This document shows, piece by piece, positions 56,490 to 64,000 of a stretch of DNA of 64,000 nt. How positions within the stretch are numbered: the stretch's first letter is position 1; every line of letters starts with the position of its first letter. Both the position numbers and the translations under genes were made by a program. The DNA lies in the NCBI RefSeq assembly GCF_009765785.1, contig NZ_LMUT01000009.1, positions 322,215 through 386,214 of the forward strand, given 5' to 3'. Under the pieces are notes generated by a model that did no database searches, was not told where the DNA came from, and worked only from the letters and a program-made list of their open reading frames with translations. The stretch comes from Granulicella sp. L46. GTDB lineage: Bacteria > Acidobacteriota > Terriglobia > Terriglobales > Acidobacteriaceae.

Positions 56490-58271
56490 ATGGCGAAGTT
56501 CGCTAATACCTTGCTGCGCCGAAGCACGACCGCGGCCCTGCTCACTGCAGCAATCGCGGCTGTTTGTTTCGGCGCAAATGCGCAAGACAAGAAGAAGCAT
56601 GAGGAGGCTAAGCCTGTGCCTTCTTACTACGGCCCGCAGCCTCCGACCGAGACGCTCGACCTCGCGATGTATCAGCGCATCCGCGAAGAAGGCTTTCAGC
56701 ATGGCAAGGTGATGGACTTCGCCGAGGCGCTGAATGACGGCATCGGCCCGCGCCTTACCGGCTCGCCCAACATGGCCAAGGCGAATGCCTGGACGCGCGA
56801 TACGTTGACGGCGATTGGATTGTCGAACGCGCATCTTGAAGACTGGGGCGAGTTCGGATTGGGCTGGGCGCAGGTAAATACCTGGGCACGCATGGTCTCG
56901 CCTGACCCTGAGCCACTGTGGATGCAGTCCGCGCCGTGGTCTCCTGCAACCAAGGGGCCTGTCAGCGGCGAGATCGTCTACGTGCCGCTCACGGACGCCA
57001 AGGAGCTGGACGCGCTGAAGGGTAAGCTCTCCGGCAAGATCGTTCTGCTAGGTTCCACGCGCCCCACCCCCGACATCACCAAGCCGCTCTTCACGCGCTA
57101 CACCGATGAGGAGCTCAAAGAGATGCAGACGTACGAAGCAGGCCGCTCGTTCTCGCTGAGCAGCCCCGCCTTCCGGACAATGTATGCGCAGCGCATGCAA
57201 GCCGCCTCACTGCGCAGACAGGCCGTTGCGATGATGGCGGACGAAGGTGTCCTTGCCATCATCACGCCCAGCCGCGATAGCGAGGATGGGGGCGGTACCG
57301 GGATCATCTTCGACGATAACGGCGCCAACCTCGCACGCGATGCGCAGAAGCCCGAGAACGCCGTCAAGATTCCGAACGCCGTGATGATGATTGAGCACTA
57401 CAACCGCCTCGCGCGGATGGTCCAGCATCATGTGCCTGTCACGCTTGAAGTCAACATTGAGACCAAGGTCACGGGCGAGCATGAGCACGGCTTCGATACC
57501 GTCGCTGAAATCCCGGGCACCGATCCCGAGTTGAAGGACCAGGTCGTCATGGTCGGTGGGCATCTCGACAGCTGGATCTCCGGCACCGGGGCAACCGACA
57601 ATGGCGCAGGCACGGTCGTTGCGATGGAGGCGGTGCGCATCCTCAAGGCGCTCGATCTGCATCCGCGGCGTACTATTCGCATCGCGCTTTGGAGCGGTGA
57701 GGAGGAAGGCCTCTTCGGCTCGCAGGGCTATGTGAAGCAGCACTTCGGCAGCTTCGCTCCGCCGGCTACGCCTGATCCCGCCGGCATCCCCAGCTTCATG
57801 GGGCATCATGGCGCGTTCAACCCCACGCCTGAGTGGGACAAGCTTGACGCTTACTACAACCTCGATAACGGCACCGGCAAGGTGCGTGGTGTGTATACGC
57901 AGGGCAACTTCGCTATCGCGCCGATCTTCGCTCAGTGGATCGCGCCGCTCGCGGATCTAGGGGTTACGACGATCACGAATCGCAACACCGGCGGCACCGA
58001 TCACCTGTCGTTCGATGCGGTCGGGCTGCCCGGCTTCCAGTACATCCAGGATCCGATGGACTACGAGACGCGCACGCATCACTCCGACATGGACACTGTC
58101 GATCGCCTCCACCAGGGCGATCTTGAACAGGCGGCCGTCGTCGAAGCGATCTTCCTGTGGAACACCAGCCAGCGCGACGCGATGATGCCGCGCAAGCCGT
58201 ATCCTCATCCCGAGCTCGATCAGAAGATGAATGCCCCGCTCAAGGGCATCTATCCGAACGCCGTCGAGTAA
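56490..58271 (+). CDS. Secreted M28-family metallopeptidase
   Basis: 593 aa. Signal peptide (STTAALLTAAIAAVCFGANAQ), a PA-like insert (about 130-290) and the M28 di-zinc catalytic domain with H358 (MVGGHLDSW), D370 (GATDNGAGT), E404/E405 (WSGEEEGLFG), a later Asp (YYNLDNGTG) and a His in THHSDMDTVD. Carboxypeptidase-Q-like aminopeptidases of this length are common in acidobacteria and release amino acids from peptides outside the cytoplasm. GAGGAG precedes the ATG. Followed by a strong terminator. Confidence 0.93.
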   Translation: MAKFANTLLRRSTTAALLTAAIAAVCFGANAQDKKKHEEAKPVPSYYGPQPPTETLDLAMYQRIREEGFQHGKVMDFAEALNDGIGPRLTGSPNMAKANAWTRDTLTAIGLSNAHLEDWGEFGLGWAQVNTWARMVSPDPEPLWMQSAPWSPATKGPVSGEIVYVPLTDAKELDALKGKLSGKIVLLGSTRPTPDITKPLFTRYTDEELKEMQTYEAGRSFSLSSPAFRTMYAQRMQAASLRRQAVAMMADEGVLAIITPSRDSEDGGGTGIIFDDNGANLARDAQKPENAVKIPNAVMMIEHYNRLARMVQHHVPVTLEVNIETKVTGEHEHGFDTVAEIPGTDPELKDQVVMVGGHLDSWISGTGATDNGAGTVVAMEAVRILKALDLHPRRTIRIALWSGEEEGLFGSQGYVKQHFGSFAPPATPDPAGIPSFMGHHGAFNPTPEWDKLDAYYNLDNGTGKVRGVYTQGNFAIAPIFAQWIAPLADLGVTTITNRNTGGTDHLSFDAVGLPGFQYIQDPMDYETRTHHSDMDTVDRLHQGDLEQAAVVEAIFLWNTSQRDAMMPRKPYPHPELDQKMNAPLKGIYPNAVE

Positions 58272-58290
58272 GCCTCATCTGGCACCCAAC

Positions 58291-58328
58291 CAGCGGCGAA
58301 GACTTCGGTCTTCGCCGCTGTTCTTTGG
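58291..58328 (+). terminator. Strong terminator with UUCG tetraloop
   Basis: CAGCGGCGAAGAC (58291-58303) pairs perfectly over 13 bp with GTCTTCGCCGCTG (58308-58320) around a C(TTCG)G loop, one of the most stable tetraloops, and is followed by TTCTTTGG. It ends the M28 peptidase transcript. Confidence 0.9.
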
Positions 58329-58342
58329 GATCCATCCAAGGC

Positions 58343-58390
58343 TGTCATCTCGACCGAAGCGCAGCGCAATGGAGAGATCCCTGCATTCCG
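58343..58390 (+). repeat. Left 48-bp inverted repeat flanking the GIY-YIG gene
   Basis: Starts TGTCATCTCGACCGAAGCG and ends GGAGAGATCCCTGCATTCCG. Aligned with the reverse complement of 58758-58805 it matches at 44 of 48 positions. Its inner end touches the stop codon of the GIY-YIG gene. Repeats of this kind, translatable as SRPKRSxxERSLH, are scattered in intergenic DNA of many soil bacteria. Confidence 0.9.
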
Positions 58391-58729
58391 CTAAAACGCC
58401 TCAGGCTTATGAAGTTCACCAGAGAACGGTTCCACAGGCGTTCCCCACTCCGCGCTGAGGTCGCGCCACGCGGGATTACTCCCGACAATCAGGGCAACCT
58501 TCTTAATCCGGGACCATCGCTTCAATTGTTTTTCGCGAGCGATCGCGACTTGGATATCGCTATATCGTTCGAAGTAAACCAGGCGCTTGATGTTATATCG
58601 TGCACTGAAGCTTTCGGGAAACACATGATCTTTGTGCTCGGAGATTCTCTTTTCAAGCTTGGTCGTGAGCCCGATATACAGGCACTTCGAATTGCCACTG
58701 AGGATGTAAACGTAGGCAAATGTTTCCAT
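58391..58729 (-). CDS. GIY-YIG nuclease-family protein
   Basis: 112 aa. The catalytic core is intact: VYILSGNSKCLYIGLTTKLEKRISEHK (GIY-YIG strand motif as VYI...YIG, followed by the conserved Arg), ARYNIKRLVYFERYSDIQVAIAREKQLKRWSRIKKVALI with the conserved Glu in AREKQLK. Stand-alone proteins of this type (YhbQ/UPF0213-like) are putative endonucleases. It is framed by 48-bp inverted repeats whose boundary coincides with its stop codon, suggesting a mobile or self-propagating cassette. Confidence 0.92.
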   Translation of the reverse strand: METFAYVYILSGNSKCLYIGLTTKLEKRISEHKDHVFPESFSARYNIKRLVYFERYSDIQVAIAREKQLKRWSRIKKVALIVGSNPAWRDLSAEWGTPVEPFSGELHKPEAF

Positions 58730-58757
58730 AGTCTCGAAGTATGATCGCTACAGCGTT

Positions 58758-58805
58758 CGGAATGCAGTGATCTCTCCACTACGCTTCGCTTCGGTCGAGA
58801 TGACA
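58758..58805 (-). repeat. Right 48-bp inverted repeat flanking the GIY-YIG gene
   Basis: Plus-strand sequence begins CGGAATGCAGTGATCTCTCC and ends CTTCGGTCGAGATGACA, inverted relative to 58343-58390 with four mismatches. It lies 28 nt upstream of the GIY-YIG start codon and 48 nt upstream of the TRIC-like gene. Confidence 0.9.
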
Positions 58806-58853
58806 AAGCTGGGACTTCGTCCAAGGATGGAAGTCCGCGTTATAGTAGCTGGC

Positions 58854-59501
58854 ATGAAGTTGATCCCCCACCCGCGATCCACAACGCTGCTGCTAGCCAT
58901 TGACCTGGTGGGCACGGGATTGTTTGCTGCCGAAGGGGCTTCCGTGGCCGTCAATGCCAGGCTGGACCTTTTGGGCGTGCTGGTGATTGCGATCGTCACG
59001 GCGACCGGGGGCGGGATTATTCGCGACGTTCTTCTTGGGGATGCTCCGCCGAGCTCCATGCGGGACTGGCGCTATTTCTCCATCGCCCTGGTGGCAGGAG
59101 CCAGTGTTTTCCTTGTGCATTCCGCCACTCATTTTGAAAACTCTTCGTTGATTACGCTGCTGGACGCTGCGGGTCTGAGCTTTTTTGCTGTCGCCGGTGC
59201 AGCCAAGGCAGTCCAGTTTGGTCTGACTCCACTGCTCTGCATCATGCTGGGCGGGATTACCGGTGTGGGGGGCGGAGCGATCCGCGACGTATTGATCAGC
59301 CGTGTGCCCATGGTGCTTCGCGGCGATATCTATGCCACTGCGGCCTTGCTCGGTGCGGCCGTTACCGTGATCTGCCTCCGGCTGAAAGTTCCTCCTGCCA
59401 TCGCCAGCAGTTTGGGGATTGTCTCCTGCTTTGTGCTTCGCATGCTGGCCGTGCATTTCCATTGGAATTTGCCGGGGGCTGTTCCTGCGAATCCTTCATG
59501 A
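58854..59501 (+). CDS. Trimeric intracellular cation channel family (UPF0126) membrane protein
   Basis: 215 aa with about seven TM helices made of two repeated units. Each unit holds the family signature: AIDLVGTGLFAAEGASVAVNARLDLLGVLVIAIVTATGGGIIRDVLLG and AAGLSFFAVAGAAKAVQFG...GVGGGAIRDVLISRVPMVL. Prokaryotic members form trimeric, mainly K+/Na+-conducting channels. The start is the ATG at 58854; the frame to 58767 lies in the inverted repeat. Single gene. Confidence 0.93.
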   Translation: MKLIPHPRSTTLLLAIDLVGTGLFAAEGASVAVNARLDLLGVLVIAIVTATGGGIIRDVLLGDAPPSSMRDWRYFSIALVAGASVFLVHSATHFENSSLITLLDAAGLSFFAVAGAAKAVQFGLTPLLCIMLGGITGVGGGAIRDVLISRVPMVLRGDIYATAALLGAAVTVICLRLKVPPAIASSLGIVSCFVLRMLAVHFHWNLPGAVPANPS

Positions 59502-59557
59502 AGCCGTCACCACGCTTCTTTGTGAGCCTCGCAGGCTAGCCGTAACATCGAAGAGGC

Positions 59558-60289
59558 ATGCCGACCCAGTTCACTCCCGAAGCCATGAAGTTTCTCCGCG
59601 GGCTCGCGCGCAACAACGACCGCGAGTGGTTCGAAGCGCGCCGCTCCACGTACGAGCGCGCCCTGAAGGCCCCAATGCTGGCGCTGATCGAGGAGATCAA
59701 CGCCAGCATGATCGACTTCGCGCCCGAGCACGTGCGCCCACCCCACAAGGTCGCTATGCGGATCTATCGCGACATTCGTTTCAGCCCGAACAAGCAGCCC
59801 TACAAGACGCACCTCTCTGCATGGTGGTCGCGCCGTGGCATGGAGAAGACCTCCGGTGGCGGCTTCTACCTGCAGATCAGCCCGCAACAGGTGATGATCG
59901 CCGCCGGCGTCTACATGCCTGAGCGCGAGCAGCTCCTGGCTCTTCGCCGGTGGATGAGTGCGCACCATGAAAGCTATCGCGCCACGCTCAAGAAGCTGCT
60001 GAAGTCACGTGGTGCCGGCATCGAGCTCAGCGAGAGTGAAGCGCTCACTCGCATGCCCAAAGGCTTTGACCGCGATGATCCAGCCGACGAACTGGTCCGC
60101 GCCAAGAGCTGGGGCGTGCGTGCGTGGCTGCCTGGAGAGGCCGCGCTCGAACCTACACTCACTCGCGAGATCGTGCGCAGATTCCGCTTGATGACTCCGA
60201 TGGTCGACACGCTCAACGACGCGATTCTGTACCGCGACGAGGACGCTGCGAGTCGAGCATCGATGAGCACCTCGAAGCGTTTCTTCTGA
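59558..60289 (+). CDS. DUF2461 domain protein
   Basis: 243 aa. FTPEAMKFLRGLARNNDREWFEARRSTYERALKAPM and RIYRDIRFSPNKQPYKTHLSAWWSRRG, then FYLQISPQQVMIAAGVYMPEREQLLALRRW, are typical of DUF2461 (TIGR02453). No biochemical function is known. It is a soluble, lone gene between the TRIC-like gene and the HU gene. Confidence 0.92.
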   Translation: MPTQFTPEAMKFLRGLARNNDREWFEARRSTYERALKAPMLALIEEINASMIDFAPEHVRPPHKVAMRIYRDIRFSPNKQPYKTHLSAWWSRRGMEKTSGGGFYLQISPQQVMIAAGVYMPEREQLLALRRWMSAHHESYRATLKKLLKSRGAGIELSESEALTRMPKGFDRDDPADELVRAKSWGVRAWLPGEAALEPTLTREIVRRFRLMTPMVDTLNDAILYRDEDAASRASMSTSKRFF

Positions 60290-60594
60290 GCACAATCAAA
60301 CGAAAAACCTGTGAATATGCGCTCTTAAGGGATCAAATTCGGAAACAACCATCAAATATCTGTGGAAATGGGTGATTTGACGTTGACAAAGCGTTCAAGA
60401 AGGTTGAAGGTGAACATCGGCGCGGTTCTCCGCACCCGCATGAACACTGGCGATTGCCACCTCGTAAAAGCTTCCGGCTAAGTCCGGTGGAAGACGGAAC
60501 GGGAGGCCGTCAGAGGCAGGTCGGGAGATGAGCCAAGGCTCACACTCAATCCGCTTTATCTATTTCTTATTTACTTGAACGAAGGAGAAACAAT
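60290..60594. other. Leader and promoter region of the HU gene
   Basis: 305 nt with no gene. It holds a hairpin-forming CTTCCGG...CCGGTGGAAG segment (60471-60493), a TGAGC/GCTCA hairpin near 60531 and an AT-rich run before AAGGAGAAA. A TTGACA near 60383 has no good -10 partner. The structured, GC-rich leader may regulate hup translation; I cannot match it to a known RNA family. Confidence 0.45.
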
Positions 60595-60891
60595 ATGGCA
60601 AAGGGAATTACAAAGACACAGCTGGTCCGCCTCCTCGCGGAGAAGCTCGAGCTCACCAACAAGCAGACCGCAGCATTCCTCGAGCTCCTGGCCGAGACCG
60701 CTGTGAAGGAGACCAAGAAGTCGGGCGAGTTCACGATCCCCGGCATCGGCAAGCTCGTCAAGGCTGAGCGCAAGGCTCGCATCGGTCGCAATCCGCAGAC
60801 CGGCGAGGCCATCAAGATCAAGGCCAAGACCGTTGTGAAGTTCCGCGTGGCCAAGGTTGCCAAGGACACGATCGCTCCGCCCAAGAAGTAA
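60595..60891 (+). CDS. HU-family DNA-binding protein
   Basis: 98 aa. ITKTQLVRLLAEKLELTNKQTAAFLELLAETAVKETKKSGEFTIPGIGKLVKAERKARIGRNPQTGEAIKI, with the beta-arm consensus RxGRNPQTGExIxI, then AKTVVKFRVAKVAKD. Histone-like, it bends and compacts DNA; the Lys-rich C-terminus (APPKK) is common in acidobacteria. AAGGAGAAA precedes the ATG. Long leader; strong terminator downstream. Confidence 0.95.
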   Translation: MAKGITKTQLVRLLAEKLELTNKQTAAFLELLAETAVKETKKSGEFTIPGIGKLVKAERKARIGRNPQTGEAIKIKAKTVVKFRVAKVAKDTIAPPKK

Positions 60892-60959
60892 CGAGCGTCT
60901 CGCTAACGAGTGCCCTAATACTTCGGGTTTAGTTTTTGGGTCTTGTGGAGGCTAGTGAG

Positions 60960-61006
60960 AAGGGCCGGAGAATCGACGCGCATTGCGTCGGCTCTCCGGC
61001 CCTTTT
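60960..61006. terminator. Strong terminator of the HU gene, shared with the convergent gene
   Basis: AAGGGCCGGAGA (60960-60971) pairs over 12 bp with TCTCCGGCCCTT (60993-61004), with an inner GACGC/GCGTC stem in the loop, followed by TT. It separates the HU gene from the convergent methyltransferase-like gene. Confidence 0.88.
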
Positions 61007-61013
61007 GACGTTC

Positions 61014-61781
61014 TTAGCGAACCTGAGCGACAGCCGGCGCATCCTGCGTGGCGCGCGGCAGAAATGCTCGCACCACCAGCGCCAGTCCCACCGAAATAAT
61101 CAGCCCCTGCCGCAGCGGCTGCGCGTTGAAGCTCCATCCAAACACTGCCAGCACCAGGAACACTGCGACAAAATAAATCTCGCCCAACAGCGCCTGCACC
61201 CAATGCGGTCGTACTCCTGCCGACGCGATTTGTGGTTTCGTCGCAGGCAAAAAGCGCGGCACGGCCTTTTTGTAGTCGAGATACGCTTGCCCAAACTGCG
61301 CGGTGAGGAACGGCTCTTCTGCCAGCGCCAGCCGCACCTGGAAGATCCACAGCAGCACTACCGCGAACACCGCGCCGCTTGGTGGCATGAGAATCGTCAC
61401 CCCCAGCATGTGCAGCAGCGTGCCCAGGTAGAGCGGATTGCGCGTGCGACGATAGGGGCCATCCGCCAGCATCGTCTCGCCGTGCATGGTCGGCGATTTC
61501 ACGATGCTTGACCCCACGTAGGCCGATCCCCACACCCGCAGCCACGCGCCAAGGCCCGTCAGCAGCAGGGCGACCACGAGCAGCGTAATCGTCGCCGCAT
61601 CAAACGCCAGCCATCCCTGCTTGGTCAGCGCCGTGGACAGGACCAGCCACGTCGAGCTCGTCGTGAACCCTGGTACACCCGCCAGCGAATGCATGAACAG
61701 CCACGGCGCTGTGAAGCCAAGAATGTAAATGAGCGCGTGAATCGCGAAGCGGAAACGATACTCAAAACGTGTAGCCTGCAT
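61014..61781 (-). CDS. Isoprenylcysteine carboxyl-methyltransferase-family membrane protein
   Basis: 255 aa with about six hydrophobic helices. The signature for this family is seen near the middle: LADGPYRRTRNPLYLGTLLHMLGV, LWIFQVRLALAEEPFLTAQFGQAYLDYKKAVPRFLP. Bacterial members methylate various small or lipid substrates; prenylated proteins are not expected. The start overlaps the stop of the amidohydrolase gene (TGATG at 61779-61783), so they are translationally coupled. Confidence 0.88.
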   Translation of the reverse strand: MQATRFEYRFRFAIHALIYILGFTAPWLFMHSLAGVPGFTTSSTWLVLSTALTKQGWLAFDAATITLLVVALLLTGLGAWLRVWGSAYVGSSIVKSPTMHGETMLADGPYRRTRNPLYLGTLLHMLGVTILMPPSGAVFAVVLLWIFQVRLALAEEPFLTAQFGQAYLDYKKAVPRFLPATKPQIASAGVRPHWVQALLGEIYFVAVFLVLAVFGWSFNAQPLRQGLIISVGLALVVRAFLPRATQDAPAVAQVR

Positions 61782-63166
61782 CAGAAACTGTTCTCCATCA
61801 TGTTGGATTCCATGGGCGACGCAATCGATGCGGCTGCAGCTCCTGCGATCAGTTTGTCGACAGCCGCCGGTTGGGATTCATCCTTGTAGATCACGCCTGC
61901 CTTCATTACGAAGGGCACGTGCTGCAGGATCTTCACATCTGCAAGCGGGTCGCCCTTCACTGCGATGACGTCCGCCCACTTGCCCGGCTCGAGCGATCCG
62001 ACCTTGTCGGTCCATCCCATCAGGTCTGCGGCGTTCAGCGTTGCCGTTTGCAGCGCGGCCAGCGGCGTCATCCCAAACTGGTTCACGTACACGTCTAGCT
62101 CATGCGCATTCAACCCATGCGGATAGACCGCTGCATCCGTTCCGCAGGCCACCTTAACGCCCGCCTTGATGGCGCGGATCGCGTTCTTCTTCTCCACCGC
62201 GCTCACGTCCTTCATCTTCTGCGCGTAGAACGGCGGGAGGTTGCCATATTGCTGTACCCAGTCGATTAGGTACGCGGTCGGCACAAAGTAGGTGCCATGC
62301 TTCAGCATCATGGTAATGTCGGCGTCGTCCATATAGCTGCCGTGCTCGATGGAATCGACGCCAGCCTCTGACGCCCACAGGATCGCCTGCGCTCCATGCG
62401 CGTGCGCGGCCACTTTGCGGCCGAGGCGATGCGCGTCTGCCACGATCGCCTGCATCTCCTCCAACGTGTACTGCGATGCCTGAGGGTCATCGCCCTTCGA
62501 CAATACACCGCCCGACGCGCCAATCTTGATCAGGTCCGCGCCGTACTTGATGTTGTTCCGGACCATATGCTGCACCGCCGGAATCCCGTCCGCTACGCCC
62601 TCGCCTTGCACGTGATATTGCTCGGGCAGCAGGTTCTCATCCATGTGCCCGCCCGTAATTCCCAGCGCCGGCCCGGACACCATCATGTGTGGTCCGGGAA
62701 TGTGTCCTGCATTGATCTCGTCGCGGAGTGCCACGTCGGTGAAGCCGTTCGCCCCCACATTACGCACCGTCGTGAAGCCAGCCTCGAGCGTGGTCTTCGC
62801 GTTCTCAACGCCAAGAATCGCTTCCTTCGCTGGCGTCATCGTTAGCTCAAAGTATGGATCGAAGTTCGTCGCCATCGTGAGGTGCGTGTGCACGTCGATA
62901 AGGCCGGGCAATAACGTGTACGCCGTCAGATCGACGACGCGATCGCCTGGCCCTGCCGGTGTCGCACTGGTCGCCGCAATTCCCACGATCTTATCGCCGG
63001 TGATGATGACGGTCTCGTCCGCGGCTTCCTTGCCGGTATGGACATCAAGTACGCGTCCAGCGCGCAGCAGCGTGCGTCCAGTGGTCGGCTGATAGGTCGG
63101 TTGAGCGAAGGCCGTGGCAGCAGCAAGGCCAAACATAGCGAGCGGGAGAAGCATGCGGCGCATCAT
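61781..63166 (-). CDS. Secreted amidohydrolase-family enzyme
   Basis: 461 aa. Signal peptide MMRRMLLPLAMFGLAAATAFAQ, then the metal-dependent hydrolase barrel: LLPGLIDVHTHL (HxH), HAHGAQAILWASEAGVDSIEHGS (His residues) and VACGTDAAVYPHGLNAHELDVYV (Asp). The family includes imidazolonepropionase-like and Xaa-Pro dipeptidase-like enzymes, many exported in acidobacteria; the precise substrate is unknown. ATG at 63164-63166 after AGAGG. Coupled to the ICMT-like gene downstream. Confidence 0.9.
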   Translation of the reverse strand: MMRRMLLPLAMFGLAAATAFAQPTYQPTTGRTLLRAGRVLDVHTGKEAADETVIITGDKIVGIAATSATPAGPGDRVVDLTAYTLLPGLIDVHTHLTMATNFDPYFELTMTPAKEAILGVENAKTTLEAGFTTVRNVGANGFTDVALRDEINAGHIPGPHMMVSGPALGITGGHMDENLLPEQYHVQGEGVADGIPAVQHMVRNNIKYGADLIKIGASGGVLSKGDDPQASQYTLEEMQAIVADAHRLGRKVAAHAHGAQAILWASEAGVDSIEHGSYMDDADITMMLKHGTYFVPTAYLIDWVQQYGNLPPFYAQKMKDVSAVEKKNAIRAIKAGVKVACGTDAAVYPHGLNAHELDVYVNQFGMTPLAALQTATLNAADLMGWTDKVGSLEPGKWADVIAVKGDPLADVKILQHVPFVMKAGVIYKDESQPAAVDKLIAGAAAASIASPMESNMMENSF

Positions 63167-63234
63167 GAACCTCTGTGATTGGAAGTGGATGTACACGGCC
63201 CCGAGCCGAAGCTCAAATCGCGGTCAGCGCAAAC

Positions 63235-64000
63235 CTATACGCCTGGCGTATCGCCCAGCGCCGTCAGGATCGCGTCAAAGTCTTCTACGCCGGAGTACTC
63301 GATGATCACGCGACCCTTACCCTTCTTGTCCTCGATCGTGACCTTGAGGCCCAGGCGGCGACGCAGTGTATCCTGCGCCTCGCGGACGTTCGGATCTACC
63401 ACCTCCGCGGGCTTCGCTGGCTTGGCTTTCGATTCCGGGTTCAACAGCCCCTGCACATAGTTCTCGGTCGCCCGCACGGACAGATGGAGCGCCAGCACCT
63501 TCTGAGCGGCGGCGAGGATAGCCTCGGGCGATTCGAGCGCAAGCAGTGCCCGCGCATGCCCGAAGCTCAGCTCGCCGAGCTCCACGTGGCGCTGCACTGA
63601 TTCTGGTAACTTCAACAAACGAAGGAAGTTAGAGACGCTTGCCCGATCCTTGCCGGTGCGCTCTGCCATCTGCTCCTGGGTCATATGGAAGTCCCGGCTC
63701 AGCCGCACATAGGCATGCGCCTGTTCCATCGGGTTCAGATCCGCGCGCTGCAGGTTTTCGACGATCGTCATTTCCATCGACTGCAGATTCGATACCTCGC
63801 GCACAATCGCAGGGATGGTCGTCTTGCCAGCCTTCTTGCTGGCCAGCAGCCGACGCTCGCCCGTAATCAGCGTGTAGCGCCCATCCTGCCGATGGTTTAC
63901 CCCGTGCCGCACAACGATTGGCTGCACCACGCCCGACGCAGTAATCGAGATCGCCAACTCTGCCAGCTTGGCTTCATCGAAGTTCGTGCGGGTCTGGAAC
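63235..64000 (-). CDS. parB: Chromosome partitioning protein ParB, 5' end beyond the window
   Basis: At least 255 residues visible. The reading continues to the window edge, where QTRTNFDEAKLAELA is seen, the N-terminal ParB start that normally follows NPFQ. Then SGVVQPIVVR, the CTP-binding GERR box in YTLITGERRLLASKKAG, IVENLQRADLNPMEQAHAYVRL, the helix-turn-helix MTQEQMAERTGKDRASVSNFLRLLKLP and the C-terminal dimerisation domain. ParB spreads from parS sites near the origin and works with ParA, expected just upstream outside the window. Confidence 0.95.
   Translation of the reverse strand, partial: FQTRTNFDEAKLAELAISITASGVVQPIVVRHGVNHRQDGRYTLITGERRLLASKKAGKTTIPAIVREVSNLQSMEMTIVENLQRADLNPMEQAHAYVRLSRDFHMTQEQMAERTGKDRASVSNFLRLLKLPESVQRHVELGELSFGHARALLALESPEAILAAAQKVLALHLSVRATENYVQGLLNPESKAKPAKPAEVVDPNVREAQDTLRRRLGLKVTIEDKKGKGRVIIEYSGVEDFDAILTALGDTPGV

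Overview
The window is most likely chromosomal DNA of an acidobacterium (class Terriglobia, family Acidobacteriaceae). This inference rests on two very large histidine kinases with Reg_prop propellers, a 2360-residue S53 protease carrying Ig-like and VCBS repeats, and the khpB-yidC-yidD-rnpA-rpmH cluster facing away from dnaA. GC content is high, start codons are mixed (ATG, GTG, TTG) and coding density is good except in a few gaps. With dnaA, dnaN, rpmH and parB all present, the right two thirds is the origin-proximal region.

Layout. (1) 58-839: a cobalamin-binding regulator that looks frameshifted, followed by about 1 kb without a gene. (2) 1862-11492, minus strand: twelve closely spaced genes, probably one operon. 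They encode three Old Yellow Enzyme (OYE) paralogues, an SDR, an NmrA-type protein, a Gfo/Idh-like protein, an alpha/beta hydrolase, DinB, two NTF2-fold proteins, a lipocalin-like protein and one unknown. (3) 11762-16461, plus strand: a NarL-type response regulator, a lectin-like lipoprotein and a Reg_prop histidine kinase, divergent from the operon. (4) 16549-27744: a second Reg_prop kinase, three more hydrolases of the same family as the one in the operon, a chloroperoxidase-type hydrolase, a cNMP/glutaredoxin-like/TrxR-like fusion, a mercuric-reductase-like flavoprotein and a second response regulator. (5) 28702-35784: the giant secreted protease. (6) 35940-36830: a 5'-truncated TniQ/TnsD-like remnant and a palindrome near a TGTCA terminus. 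(7) 36851-44297: dnaN, khpB, yidC, yidD, rnpA, rpmH and dnaA. (8) 44376-64000: mostly housekeeping genes (thrS, accD, folC, plsC, ruvA, an HU gene, parB), with a MarR-controlled four-gene operon, an M28 peptidase, a GIY-YIG gene between 48-bp inverted repeats, and an amidohydrolase.

How the parts may work together (inference): the left 27 kb looks like an inducible small-molecule reduction and hydrolysis regulon. Two periplasmic-propeller kinases and two near-identical NarL-type regulators bracket a set of ene-reductases, dehydrogenases and hydrolases, some of them exported. Several of these enzymes lack textbook catalytic residues. The substrate cannot be read from the sequence. Starts were chosen from ribosome-binding sites, overlaps and family alignment from memory; no database search was run.
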